64,000 nt of DNA from Cloeon dipterum. Its lineage: Eukaryota; Arthropoda; Insecta; Ephemeroptera; Baetidae. Position numbers and translations under genes: made by a program. The notes beneath the pieces are model-generated. The model was not told the origin of the DNA. It saw nothing but the letters and a program-made list of their open reading frames with translations, and searched no databases. Positions 26,501-38,860 of this stretch are shown here, piece by piece. The first letter of the stretch is position 1; every line of letters starts with the position of its first letter. Location: the NCBI RefSeq assembly GCF_949628265.1, contig NC_088786.1:32509681-32573680 (forward strand), given 5' to 3'.

Positions 26501-29500
26501 AATTAAATCCTCCATCTGCAATTAATCCTTCAAACAAATTTCCAGACGAGCTAACTAAGAAGTTGCAATAATTTCCATTTCATCATCATCATCATCGAAC
26601 TCACGTCAGTTTCGCACGCAAATGACGGGGAGAACTTCCCACCAGGTCATTCAATTATCAAGAGCGCTTGCAAAATCCGGCTCACGTGGGAGAACTGATT
26701 GCTAATTTCGCTTTATCCTTTGTGTGACACCGGTGCCGATCAAGGCTGTTTGCCAGATAATTAGCGAATTTGCGATGAGGAGGAAGGAAAAGACGTGAGC
26801 GTAGACAAGTTTGGCCCAAGAGATGCTCGGCGCGGTGGCGGCGGCGGCCAACTCGGCGTGCGGTCCCGTTACGAATCAACGACCTACCCGCCCAGTCACT
26901 CGCTGCTCTCGTAGTTCCACACTTGAGAGTGTGTATGAATTACACATGCATTCGCCATCCGCGGGTCGTCCGTCTACGCGTCTATCGAGTTACGCACCAC
27001 GATGCATTCCTCGCGCGCGTGCCAAGCCATTTGAGAAATAATTTCAGTGCCAATAAGGCTGTCGGATTAATTGGGTCGCAGCCGGGGGATCGGGTGCTTT
27101 TTTCTTTTTATTGTTGGCGCCGATGCGGGTGATTGGAATCTCAATTGAAGATGCGAAGCTGCTTGCGCGCTGAATACACCTTTGTGTGTGCGTCATGAAT
27201 ATAGGCCAGCGTGTTTTCCGATGAATCCGCTTTCATATGCCGCCGTTCAGTTGCGCCTTATGTAACTGGCCGTGCGGTGAACGCAAATGGACCAGGAAAA
27301 GAATTGAGTCGAGAATCAGGACAAGCATGTGCATACACGTTTTTCTAAAAATAAAATCACAAATAATTATCCAAAGCCGGTATTCGGTTTTTAAAGTGGT
27401 TCAAAAGGTAATATTCATCAATATTTCATTTACACGAAACTTTTGTAAAAATATAACCTGTAGTATATTGGAAAATTCAAACAATTTATCTTGAAAAAGA
27501 GTTTATTTGTTATGTTTGTTTTAATTATTGTAAAGATACATAATTAATTTGCTCGGGAAAAAATAAATTTAAAGTCAGCCGCGCCTAACATTCCACAAAG
27601 CTATTCATCCTTTACATATTTTTCTTGCTGTAAATAATTCCTCGGATCACACGTTCAGTGAATCTAGCATTGTTTCCGCGCCTACTCCTCCTCTTTAAAT
27701 TTGCATAATTCACCAAGAAATAAGCACTTTTATAAAAAAATTCATGTTTGGACGAAGCGAACGAAAACACAATTATGCCGGTGCACCCATCGAAAGTGTG
27801 GCTAATTGCTGGGTTAAGTGTCACAAAATGTGGGTGCGGGTTCGTTGCTGAAAAGTAAAAAGCGATTGAACTCGTCTTTCGTCTCTCGATTTCTGCGTGT
27901 TCAGAACAAAAAGCCGTGTGAGTAACGGGAGTGACGGGTCCAGCGCGACAGCAGGCAAAATTAATAAGCGCAGAAGTAGTAGAAGAAGAAGAAGAGGTAA
28001 AGTCACTTCCTCGCTTTCCTGAGCGGCAGGCAGAAAACCAGACTGGACTTTTACTCGAGCGGCCGCAGATATTATAGCGGTGCATCTCGTAATTTGTTTC
28101 AAGAGCTGGATTTAAATAATCGGTGCCAGCGGCACGCCTAATTAGCAAGTGCCTATCTCGGGCTGAGTGCAAAATTCGGTTTTTCGCGAGCAGAATTATA
28201 AAAAAATGAGAAAGTTGATTAATTGGTGTTCCTCAGCAGAAGTAAAAGGGCGTCGCGGTTCGTGTCACAGAAAATGTGGATTTTTGGAATGTGCGCTGAC
28301 TTTTGAACAACTTTTACTCTAGCGGTGATAACGTTTCGGATTGACAGCCAAAATAAATTGACGAGCGTTCCCCTATCATCAATCTAACGGCGAATTTTGC
28401 CAAATTAATGACCGATGCAAATGTGCTGAGCGAACACTTTAAACGATGCCGTCATCGCACGCGCTAACAAGTCCTTCTCCTCTTCGCATCTCCATTTTTC
28501 CTAATTAAAACCGAATCTGAGGAAACACGCGTGGCGATAGGAATGCAACCGCAGAGATAGCACGACAACAAACATGCAGTAATTTTCGCCAGATGGCAAA
28601 ACTAACACATACTCCGGCGCGGCTGCAACAATGAATAATTCGCATGGTGTATACACAATGCCGAGTACCGAATTAAAAATGCGTGCCAACAAAGCCGAAT
28701 TCACATGTCATCGTATCACCTGTGGCATCTTTCTGCCGCGTCGACAACGGTACCCACAAATCTCGACTTATCCCTGGCGCGATATATATTATATAGCTGT
28801 TTTGATGCTAACAGTAACTTAATTTCAAAGCACCATATCTCGCACGCGCGTTGAGCGAAATTCACGCCATATCTCGCTCTTCCTTCAAATTGGCTGCTAA
28901 TAAAACCCGCATCAATTACACACACTCAGCGACGCACAGAAACTGGGTTAGACGCGATACGCTTGCTTTTTTTCTGATTCTTCCATTGCGCGCAAGTGTA
29001 GCACACATCCTCTTCAAAACTTATTCAAGCCCATCCGGTTTGATTTGATGTGTCACTACGAGCAGACCAATTTCGTTGAATTTTCGACCGGAAAAAATGC
29101 ACGAGGGGTAGTAATTAAAGCAAACAGTGAAACGGGAGATAAATTAAGGCTGTACACGTGTTTCTAAATTCCCTCGTGAAAAATATTGCCTGGATAACTA
29201 ACCAATGGACCAAGATACATCCTTGCTAAAAAATTAAAATTGATTTTAATTTTTAACGTATCTATTTGGATGAAGAAAACAGAAATCATTTTGAAAAACG
29301 TTCTGAATGAAAGAAATGTATTGAAACTGTGCCTTCTGAGAGCACGCAATATAATTTAAACCCAGATTTTGGATGCGCAAAATGGGGAAATTAAACACGT
29401 GAAAAAATTTAACTAAATGATTATCTAAATGTCTTCCCTAATATTTATCTATTGTTTGAGATAAGCAATGAGTGCAATCAATTGTTTCAGGCTTCAAAGC

Positions 29501-32500
29501 CTTGTGAATCAGAACTGCGAGAAAACTTCCTCTTCAATTCCGAATATTCCGATCAAAAACCACCTAAATAAGAGCCATTTTTTAATATTCAAGTTAATTA
29601 ATCCACAATGTCTTTTCTTTTTCCAGATGACTGCGTTGCGTTGGCTATGCGTGAGCGTGGCGTTGGTGGCGTGTGTCAGTGCGCAGCTATGCCCGTGGCA
29701 GAACGACCACCCAGAGCTGTCGTCGGCGTGCTTGTGCGCGACCAACCTGGCCAGGGAGGTGTCCATCCAGTGCGACCTGGTGGACTGGCCGCTGCTGCTG
29801 GGGGCCCTGAAGAGGCACCTGCCACCTGGGCCGGGCCCCGTGGTTGACCTGCTCTACGTCAGCAACAGCACCGTCCGCTCGCTGCCCGCCGACGTGCTGG
29901 CCGGCGTCCGACGCGTGCGCAGCCTCCAGATGTCGGGCTGCAAGATCGAGAAGATCGAGACCGGGGCCTTCAGGGGGCACGAGGGTTCGCTCAAGAACCT
30001 CAATTTGCAGGTATTCTTTCCCAGGATGACGAGCGTTACGAAACCGAAAAAATGCCTAGTTGATTCGTCCGAGCCGAACAATAAAAGAAAGTTTTCCCAC
30101 CTTTTATCTCGGCGATCACATAAATGCCAGGTTGCCGCCCTTGCACTATTTTGAGCTGCTCCTAATAAGAAAGCGATTTCTGACAAAGATCATCGAGTTA
30201 CGCGCATAATCAAGAGCCGAAAGAGAAATACCAGAACACTTGTCACGTTCACGCTGCAGTTATTATCGTGTTACGCGCCTTCGAACAACATGACCAAAAC
30301 AATGCAAAATTAGAGCAACTTGCTTAATTTTCGCTCTCTGCGCTGATGGAATAGCACGATCCACGCGCGGATAATTACTTTTGAGCGAAAATTAACTTGT
30401 GACCCAACACTTTAATGATATGTAATGATACACATAACACTCTCGCGTTCCAGTTCACTGTGTTTCACCAGTCTCTCGCAACAAAAATGGACTGGTCATG
30501 CACATCTGTCGATTTGAAAATTGTTCCTTGAACAATCGTATTGTTTTCCTTATCAATTGCACCTTTTCTTGTCCGATTCATTTCTCACGTGACAAGACCA
30601 ATTTTATTGTTCTGAATCACGCAATGCCTTCATAATCCTGGCAAAGCAAAAGCAATTTCCGATCAAATTAAAGTCTATTTGATCACGAATGGCATCGGGA
30701 CGTGGCCACGATCAACCTAATACCTTTCCCCGTGTCTGGACGCCTGCTTTAATCGTTTTCGTGGCAATTCTCGTGTTTCAGGACAACCTGCTCGACTCGG
30801 TGCCGGTGGCAGCGCTGCGCCCCCTGCGCAACCTAACCCTTCTGGACCTGTCGCGAAACAAGTTGAATCGCGTGGCCCAGGACTCTTTCAGCTCTCTCGG
30901 TTCCTTGGCCACCCTGAAGCTGGCCGACAACGAACTCACCCTGGAGCCAGGTGCATTCCACGGGTTGGAGGGCTCCCTGAGAAATCTCAACCTGAAAGGC
31001 ACCAGGCAGAAGAGGTTACCTGAGGCGGTCAGGGGGCTCAGGGCCCTCGCTTTCCTCGACCTGGCGCAGAACGGACTGAGGGAACTGCCCTCGTCAGGTG
31101 CCGCCGCAGGAAGAAACCTTCAGGTATGCTTTATAGCACATTTTTATTGTAAATATTTATCCGGTTTTCTAAATGATACCGCTGTTCCTCCTAGAAATAT
31201 AATTAAAACGGAAAAACTATAATGCGAGGTCAATTTTCTTGTCAAAGAATAGTTTTGTTAAACACGGAAAAGATTTAAAGATTTAGGTTGTAAAACTAAC
31301 ACATCCTTCATCAGCCGTGTGAACTTGCTGACTGAACGCAGCGGACTCTTTGTCTTTTCTTCCGACTGGCGTGCGAATGAGAAAACAATTACTATAAGAT
31401 CAGATCTTGATCCGCTTTGGCCATTCATTCGATTTGTTATTATGCCTTCCGTCGGTCGTAAATCATGCGCGGGCGAATAATGGGAAAGGACTGACACGCG
31501 ACGTGACGGAAGAAAGTGCTCGCTCGCACTTTTACTCACATCACACGGCTTAATATTGGAAAAATTACGAACGCTGCGCATTATAAATTAATCGCTGGAC
31601 ATGTATAGGAGGCCCACTTTTACCTCGCACCCGCTTTACTCGCAACAATAGACGCGCGGCAAAAAGATGCTGATGCGGCGATGAAAGTCCCTTTGCGTAC
31701 AAATAATCTCTATCAACACACGTCGGTTCGGTCGGTCGGCTGAACAAACAGCCATTATTTATCATTTTGGATCGAGATCGTGACCAATCGTTATGCCCGT
31801 TTTTGTGGGTGAATGTGGATCAACCATAAGAAAGCGACGTGTGATTGCACGGCCAAAATGATATTATTATTACTTTCGGTTTTATGCTCAGAATTTCACG
31901 TCACAATCGAAGCGATCACCCATTTCCGATGAAAGTTCTTCTACTTTTGCCAGAAAGTGAAATTCTGCAAATTTTAGGACGAATAATGAAGTTCTAAAAC
32001 AAGAAGATCATATAAAGCCGATGTTTTACTGGACATAATTTGCAAACAATTAGCGACTCATAATTTGTGCTTGAATTAATTACAGGGTCTGGACTCCCTG
32101 ACGGCCATCAACCTGGAACGCAACCTGATCCAGAGCGTGGCGCCTGATGCGTTTGCTGGGGTCGCCGACACTCTGAGCTCGTTATCCCTGCTGAACAACT
32201 TGCTCACTGACTTCCCAACGCCAGCAGTCTCCACCCTGAAGGAGCTCAGAGTGAGTTTTGCTGTTTTACTACTTGCTGCTTTCCACCTGTCTCGTACGAA
32301 ACGAGCGTTTCAAACGTGCCGAGAGAAAGAAAGCACGTACCGCCAAATTTCTTGCTGAACACGCGGTAAAATTGTAATTTTTGCGCTACGTCTGCGGCAA
32401 ATCTTTCAATAAAAAGTGAAAACACGATCAGCGGGCACGACTGAACGACGGGTAAACGTGACCTCTGCTGCACAATTCGACGGAAGCTATCATTAACACG

Positions 32501-35500
32501 GCGAGCTGCGCGCACCATTTAATTCAGTTTGCGGCGCGCCGAAATACGCGTTTGCGGAGAGAGTAATTGGCAGCCAGTTTCAATTGAGCAGAAGAACATC
32601 ACGCCTAAACCGGAAGACAATGTCTGGGCTTCTTTTAATGGAACGAAAAAAGTCTAAAAAACGTTTCCGTTGATATTGGTTGCGTCATTTCTGTTAATTA
32701 CACTTTCAGGTTCTCGACATCGGGTTCAACCTGATCACCTCCCTCCCGACGGACGCCTTCAACGGCACACCGTCGCTGACCCTCCTGGCTCTTGACGGCA
32801 ACCCCCTGGCGTCCGTAGCCGAGTCCTCGCTGGTCCGCCTCAACACGACGTTGAGGGGCCTCAGCATCGGAGGACGCTTCCTAAAATGCGACTGCAAGCT
32901 AAAGTGGCTCGCCAACTGGCTCAAAAATGGAGAGCTGCAAGTGACCAGTCGAGAGAGGGCACCGCAGTTCTGCGGAGAGCCACCCAGACTCCGCGACAGA
33001 ACGTTCGCTGCGATCCAACCTGAAGGTATATTTTTTCCAACTCTAGAATAATGAGGCGAAATAATTAACTTGGTAAATTAATTTCAGAGCTTTCCTGCGA
33101 AGCAACTAACGAAGTTGAGGACGCATCCTCGGCCATCATCGAAAACGCCATCCCTGTTCTGGCCGTGGCGGCGCCTTCTTCGACGACAAGCACCACCACA
33201 TCAACCACAACAGAGGCAACAACGACTCCTTCAACAACTCCATCGACGACCACCACCACTACAACAACAACCACTCCAGCTCCAGTGAGGAGCACAACAA
33301 CGAGCGCAACGACGACCACAACCACGACAACAACGAGGCCAATCACAACAACCACTACACAAAGGACGAGGTTAACGGGCTCAGCCAACGTGATCGTGTC
33401 AAAACCACCCCTGACCACTGCTGTCCCAACTCCAAGAATCGTCTCTACTACCGCTCCTAGGGCACAAATCCCAATAGTCAAGCAGAAGCCAGCTCTGATT
33501 CTGGGTGGCACCCACAGGCACGGAATGGAAGACGACGATGATGAGGTTTTGGCATAATTAATTAAAAGGAGATATGAATATTAATTTCGAATCATCAGGT
33601 TATCGTGAAATCGGCCAATCGCGTGGACAACTCGGTCGTCATCAACTGGGACTCGCGAGCAACTAACATTCTTGGCTTCAGGGTGGTTTACAGGCTCTTT
33701 GGCGACAGGAGCTTCAAGCAGGGACCACCCCTGGACGCCTCAGAACGCGAATTCAAAATCAAGAACGTTCCTCCTCAGGTAAGACCGCATTAAAATAAAT
33801 AAAATTATCATTATCCTAAACGCGGTGAGTTTTAGGAGTGTTTGGTCGTGTGCGTGGTATCTCTAGAGGAGGTTCGTGCCAGTCCAGACACTGTTCCTCC
33901 ACGTCAGTGCCGCGAAATCCGCACCGAGCAGAAATACGCCGGCGCCTCCACAGGCAACATGGACCGCGTGACGGTCGCTGCCAGTGCTGCCGTCTGCGGC
34001 GTCGTCCTCCTGGCCGTGCTTGCGCTGCTCGTGGTGAGCAGACGGAGGGCGCAAAAGCTGCGACGGGCCCTCACCAGGCAGCAACAGGTCGTGCCCCCTT
34101 CCATTCCGCACGGACTCTGCCCTCACAAGGCAGCAAACTTGCTCATGTCAGGTACGTTACGTGTTCTGTGCTTCTTTGTGTGTCAATAACGCTCATTTAC
34201 TGTATAGCTTTTTCCAAAAAAAAAGAAGGAACCATAATCATAAGAGAATTTTAATTTTTCGTGTGAAAGTAGCAAAAGTAGTGTATAAAAATATAGTTGG
34301 ACCTAGCATATTATATAAAAATTTACTATCATAGTATACGGAAAAATACATCAGCTCTCATCAAAGCAAAATTAATTTCTATTATACGATTCGTTGATCA
34401 TTTAATGCATGGTTCTCATTTCTCATTCCTAAATACCCATCAAGTCCGCTTTGACCATCAATTTACCTTGTTTCTAACAATCAGAACAGCCTAGCTCCTG
34501 AGCTGTGTGTAAAATGTGCTGTAAAAAGGCTGTTACCATTTGTGTGTACCTCAACAGGAACTTTGTCTGGTGCGCCTCCGTCGATCAGCGGCTTCAGGTC
34601 GCACCAGCCGAGCACCCTGGCCAGGGACTGGGAGGTCGGTTCCATGTATAGTGCCAGGAGCATTCCTCGCCCGAGGGTGCTGGCCACTCCCTCGCACCAC
34701 GGTAAGTACCTGACTCGGTGTAAATACCCTGACTAACCCTTGCACATTGTATGTAGTCAAGATCGACTTACATTTGTTTTTACCTCTTTGTGTGTTTGCT
34801 TAATTTCGTGATCGAGCACTGCCCGAATTAATGCCGTGTGTTATGCACCTGTGCACAGGATCGGTAATGGGTTGTGAAGCAGGCGTGCACGGAGCCTCTG
34901 TATCGCGCTCCATTGCCGACGGACAGTCGCAGAGATCCTTCTCAGGACTCTCAGCGGCTAAATTCTTGAGCTCGGCCGGCGCCATGTCTCGCGCAGGTAA
35001 TCAGCACCAATTAACGGCTAATTTGCCTAATTTGCAAGTCGTGAAAAGCAATTTAATCACGCACCTCGTTGTTTTCTTAAAAGCAGTGCACTAACTGTTC
35101 AAGTTATCTGTGAAACTGTAATTCTTCAATTAAATTCACGGAATTATTTGTTTCGAAACTGCACGAATTGTGTTTGTTTTAAAAATCTTAACAATTACTG
35201 TAAGTCATTTTGTGTGCTAAAATTTGTGTTGTGCACTTATTAACTCTCACAGTAATTAGTGTAGATTTTAGTTTAATTAATGTTGCAAATCATGGCTCAC
35301 TTTCCGGATTTTAATAGGGGTTGTTTAATTTTCAGATTTGAGACAGTCAAGGCAGTCCCTTGCGGCCCCCTCAGAGAGAATGTCTCGAGTTGGTTCGCCC
35401 CAAAGACGACCTCCTAGCGCTCAACAAGGTAAATAAATTTAAATTAGAAACGATAATCAAATTTACAGCTGTACAAAGCATATAGGATTAAATATATTCT

Positions 35501-38500
35501 CAAATTTTACAGCCATCTATATGAGCTTTTTGGATCCAAGATGGGTAATTTGAGAAAAATTCGTGTGCGCATGTGAATTGTACCGTAACATTCACTATTT
35601 TTGTGTGTTGCACTTTTGTAAATTACTTAAAAGAGCCTTGCAACCAAAATACAACAATTATTTGTATTAAGAAGAACCACATGCACGTTCAACACCAGTT
35701 AATGAAATTTGAAATCGTCCTTATTTGCATGATAAATGTGATTATTTAATGGACAAATTTTATCAAAAAAAAAACCTTTTACATTATCCCAAGCTGCCTG
35801 CTATAAGAAACAAAATTGTAATTAAGTTGTGCGCCGATGGTGTCCAATAAATGAATAATAATGGTCAAATTTTTAAACGTGACTAATAGACAATTTTAAT
35901 ATAAGTATCGGGGAGTAACAGATTTAATTAATACCCGCAGGCACACGGACACGTTCCCGGAGTCGTGAGAGCTTGAGCTACATCGAGCAGACGATGGAGG
36001 GCAGCCGACCTGCGAGCAGGTGCTCGTCTGCCCTTCACCGCCACCACCACACGCACCTACGCGCCGGCACCAACACCTCAGGCTACGACACCTCGGACAA
36101 CTGGACCGACCACGACATGGACATCTACATGGCCAGAAACCCGACCAGGGGCAGCAGGAACAGTCTGGTCAGGCTGTGAGGTCGAATCCGCGGACACGGA
36201 TTATTGTGCGCAGACATGGCCGATCGGGGCGCTTAAAGAAGGGAGTGGAGAAGGGAGTCGGGCCTGGACTGCAGTGGCTCCCTTCTTCACTCTCTAGTCG
36301 AGCACCGGCTCCACTTGAAGGCCGGAAGCTGACGATATAGCTTAAGGCTCCACTTACGAAAATTTTACACGAGCAGACAACACGACTTGGTGGAGGTGAC
36401 AAGACGACATTTTTTAACGTTGTGGTTTTTGCAATCAAAATTTTGACGTCGCTACGAATTATGTGACTTAAAAGTGCCACCGACGTACTTCAGACGTGGA
36501 TCGACGGGTTGCAACTTTTCTCTAGAGTGTTCATACGAAAGGACTCGGGAGGCGCCGATAGTATTTCCAAGTGCTCAATCATGAAGTACTCTTGATATAT
36601 TTTTGAAATAACACTGATCTATTTAAGTAAGGCTCAATTATAATTTTACGCGCATCATCTATCAGTTGTAGGTTTATCTCTCTCGTCTGTAAGCCTATGA
36701 TAATTGAAAGCCTGTCCATGTACATAAATAATTTTTGTTCCCGAGAAAACGATTCCTTAGCATTGTAGAGTAAACCCTTTTCATAAATCAAATAAACACG
36801 ATTGTATTTAAACCCAAGCGGGCCTTTGATTGTACTCACCCTGGAATGGTAATGCCGTGGTCCCACCTGTACCTCATTTCCTGGCACACCTCATGCCAAA
36901 GATGGGCTGCGGAGCGCAGACCGCCGTGAGAGGCGTCAGCCACAAGAGCAGTCACGATCGCAAGGCGCCAAACAAGGCTGTCCAGGGGACAAGATTTAAA
37001 TTGCACGTGCCCTTTCTGGAACAGTTATCAGCGAATTTAATATATAGATGATGCAATCAATGTGATGAAACTAAGAGAAAAATGGAATCAATGCATAAAT
37101 TTAAAGTTGAATACGGCGAACAAACCTCTTTGAAACTGGTGATTTTAGGAGCTTCATCTTTCTCAAAAGTGTCCGGATAGGGGTTGACCTGAAAAATTAT
37201 AAATGAAATATAGTTAAAACGTAATTTTATCTCCAAATAATACCGGTCCATTAGAGTCAGCATCAGGAAAGAGATAGTAGAGAATGGTCATAAGCATTTG
37301 GTGCGGAATCGGGCCAGAAGAATTGTGTCCTTGCGAACTAGAGCTGCTGCCAGACTTGAAGCTGCTTGGCACCAACTTGGACCAGCTAGAAACCTTTGGT
37401 TCTGTCAGCGCATTCAGGGAATCCACATACGAAACGCCTGTTGATTTTAAATTTATTAATTTCAAAGCTGTTCCAGACTAAAATTCCTCACAGTTGTCTG
37501 GGCTGAATGAAACGAGATCCCCTAAAAGCTGCCTCATAGTGGCGCTGGAGACGCACAAATTCAGAAGCCTTCCGAGAGACTTAGCGAGCAAGCCTGGCGC
37601 CGGGTCCGCCATGTGCGCCTCCAGGGTCCATCGTGACGCGAGACCTGGCGCCAGGTCAGAGTAACCATCATGGTCGACGAGCACACCTTCGGGCAGGGAG
37701 CGCCATTGGGCCAGCAGATGAATTTCCCTAAAAAATGTTGATGTGTAACTTGCAATTCAAACATGGCAAATTAAGAAAGAAAAAAATACCTCAAAGGATC
37801 GGCTTCTGCTCCAAAAGGCAGTTTGCCTATGTGCTCCACACCGACTTGGCCGTGCAGCAGCTCAAAGTCAGGAGGTGACTGCATCCACTCGTTCATTGGC
37901 CAGTCTTTGAGCACAAAGTGAATTCTAGCCGAAATTTCAATCGGGGTAGCCATTGAGTGTGCCGGAGATTGACTAATCGCAGCAAGCTTGCCTTTCAAGA
38001 TGTCAAGCAAACCTTGGGAATGAAAAACAAAGTAAATAAGTCCCTCAATTAAGATTTTGGCAGATCAAACCTGTGAGATATTTGCAATGCTTGGGAGCCT
38101 GTCGCAGGTGAACCATGGTGAAGTTTGTTTGCATGCCTGGACCCTGCCAGGTGCCCAGGAAGTACTGCTGATGAGGCTGATGCACTTGCACAAATATTGG
38201 AATGGGACTGAAATAAATATTCTGGTAAAATACAGATCCTCGCACGCACGATATTGTTTCTTACCACTTGGAGTTGCTGATGGCAATTTTGGCTGAGCTC
38301 AGGAGTAATTTGGCTTTGGACTCGGAGACGATGGACGCATAGCTCTGGGCAGGAGTAAGCAGCAAAAATCTGCTTACCCCATACCACTGCTCGATGGAGT
38401 GGACTCCTGTTATTCCCTTCTCTGCGTCATCGTCTAAAATGTCACTCTCAATGAGCTCCTGGCCCCACAACCTGCTTTCGTCCTTCTCTTCGGGCGGAGG

Positions 38501-38860
38501 AGTGGCTTCATTGCCATCCTCAGGATCAGGTAGGTTGCGGTAAAAGTAACGAAGTACGAAGTCTGTGTCTAGAAGTTATTAATTTTTAGAATCTTTATTT
38601 GACGTATGGAATAATATTAGTTAAAAACAGGGGTATCTATGTAGAGAAATAATACCAGAAAATTGTAGGTTATGCTCCAAAAATTCTAGTTTTCCAGCGA
38701 CCTTGAAAGTTGATTTCCTGAATTTTACGTTGTCTGAAATTTTCAGCTGGGGCAACTTCCAATCGTAAATTGATTCTTCGATTCGAGCAATGAAAATTTC
38801 CCACTGCGAGGCAGTGGTGAAATCGTCGTGCCAATTTCCCTGCTGGTCGTCCACGTCCAT
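5573..38860 (-). CDS. RAB3GAP1: Rab3 GTPase-activating protein catalytic subunit
   Basis: Catalytic half of the Rab3GAP heterodimer, which stimulates GTP hydrolysis by Rab3 and also acts on Rab18. Sixteen exons in transcript order: 38860-38656, 38568-38265, 38207-38071, 38012-37790, 37727-37492, 37437-37244, 37188-37126, 37015-36840, 8976-8922, 7896-7818, 7757-7561, 7505-7368, 6569-6375, 6309-6115, 6055-5843, 5782-5573. All junctions keep phase, giving 939 residues (human 981). Landmarks: DDFTTASQWEIFIARIEE near the N terminus, IEQWYGVSRFLLLTPAQSYA, GPGMQTNFTMVHLR, HIGKLPFGAEADPL, YQKLQMLNYCIERR, FFECDNEME, SDMESFK-AANPG, FVRWYSPRDWIEEE, RQKRLFDDTKEAEKVL and the C-terminal RLSGAFSHDTVFF. The RWYSPRD block lies in the family's catalytic region. 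The intron between exons 8 and 9 is about 27.9 kb and carries an LRR gene on the other strand. The exon 14 donor is GTGCGT, chosen because the alternative one breaks the frame. Confidence 0.95.
9505..9950 (+). mobile_element. MITE-like element, copy 1
   Basis: About 446 bp bounded by inverted ends: left TTAAAGAGGAATGATACTG, right CAGTATCATTCCACTTTAA. The same element recurs in reverse at 14281-14724. There is no open frame of note, so it would be non-autonomous. TTAA at both outer edges is compatible with a TTAA target duplication (piggyBac-like) but could equally be part of the inverted ends. Relative to copy 2 it carries a roughly 10-bp insertion near the left end. Confidence 0.7.
13546..13590. 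promoter_or_regulatory. Cluster of TGACC/GGTCA half-sites
   Basis: TGACC occurs at 13546 and 13561, and GGTCA at about 13582, within a GC-rich patch of the giant intron. AGGTCA-type half-sites are recognised by nuclear receptors. This is motif matching only; function is untested. Confidence 0.2.
14281..14724 (-). mobile_element. MITE-like element, copy 2 (inverted)
   Basis: About 444 bp, reverse orientation relative to 9505-9950. Its + strand edges are TTAAAGTGGAATGATACTGG and CAGTATCATTCCTCTTTTTAA. Shared interior blocks include CCAATTTTCTCGAAAAACTA and GTAAGGAGACAGCCATTACC (reverse complement of copy 1). Visible divergence suggests an old insertion. Confidence 0.7.
21300..21630 (+). other. 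Possible 5' UTR exon of the nested LRR gene
   Basis: A GC-richer, purine-rich stretch ends in CACCACAAAG followed by GTGAGCACG, a good splice donor at 21631. The coding part of the LRR gene starts exactly at a splice acceptor (29626/29627), so at least one untranslated upstream exon on the + strand must exist. This is the best candidate I see, with no further support. Confidence 0.3.
24501..24526. repeat. GCTGCT microsatellite-like tract
   Basis: Short run of GCT/GCG triplets in noncoding giant-intron sequence. Confidence 0.6.
26581..26596. repeat. CAT trinucleotide repeat
   Basis: Five tandem CAT units in the giant intron. Confidence 0.7.
29627..36179 (+). CDS. Leucine-rich-repeat, FN3-like single-pass transmembrane protein (haf/hattifattener-like)
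   Basis: Cell-surface protein nested antisense in the RAB3GAP1 giant intron. Eleven coding exons: 29627-30010, 30782-31123, 32086-32250, 32710-33025, 33088-33545, 33599-33778, 33836-34151, 34558-34701, 34859-34996, 35336-35428, 35941-36179; phases agree throughout, giving 924 residues. Signal peptide MTALRWLCVSVALVACVSA; Cys-rich LRR N-cap (SSACLCATNLAREVSIQC); LRRs to about residue 375 (LNLQDNLL, LTLLDLSRNKL, LTAINLERNLI, LRVLDIGFNLI); LRR C-cap with LKCDCKLKWLANWL and FCGEPP; a long Thr-rich, probably O-glycosylated stalk (33177-33360); an FN3-like unit (VVINWDSRATNILGFRVVYR) and a membrane segment near residues 660-682, followed by RRRAQ. The roughly 240-residue cytoplasmic tail is Ser/Arg-rich and ends NSLVRL. 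Architecture resembles Drosophila haf, from memory of the family. The start is the ATG lying directly on the TTTTTCCAG acceptor. Confidence 0.85.
33177..33365 (+). repeat. Threonine-rich low-complexity coding tract
   Basis: Repeated ACA/ACC/ACG codons encode a mucin-like Thr/Ser/Pro stalk in exon 5 of the LRR gene, between the LRR C-cap and the FN3-like region. The complementary strand reads as a long Val-rich frame, which is a shadow. Confidence 0.85.
36180..36839 (+). other. 3' UTR and poly(A) signal of the LRR gene
   Basis: After the stop at 36177-36179 there is no further open frame. AATAAA sits at 36791-36796, only 44 bp before the edge of RAB3GAP1 exon 8 (36840, read on the other strand). 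The LRR transcript is therefore expected to end just inside the host intron. Confidence 0.6.

Larger units (their letters stand above)
8977..36839 (-). other. Giant RAB3GAP1 intron containing a nested gene
   Basis: Exon 8 ends in phase 2 (Pro-Gly, donor GTGAGT) at 36840. The next exon found is a 55-bp exon at 8922-8976 whose first base completes the glycine and continues LAAGCPDLRSCLLYQKLQ, as in other RAB3GAP1 proteins. No exon is missing between them, so the intron is 27,863 bp. The other RAB3GAP1 introns are about 50 to 900 bp. It holds the LRR gene at 29627-36179 and two inverted MITE-like copies. The stretches 8977-21300 and 21640-29626 have no coding exon I can support and are probably regulatory sequence plus decayed repeats. 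Confidence 0.9.

Noticed and set aside
27612-28172. 186-aa frame on the - strand in the giant intron
   Set aside because: Low-complexity Ser and mixed residues, no domain, no splice or phase support; likely chance.
29468-29626. In-frame upstream extension of the first LRR exon starting at an ATG at 29468
   Set aside because: It runs through a clear polypyrimidine tract and CAG acceptor ending exactly at 29626; the downstream ATG gives a clean signal peptide, which the extension would bury.
33065-33511. 148-aa Val-rich frame on the - strand
   Set aside because: Exact antisense of the Thr-rich stalk of the LRR gene; its length follows from the ACN repeat composition.
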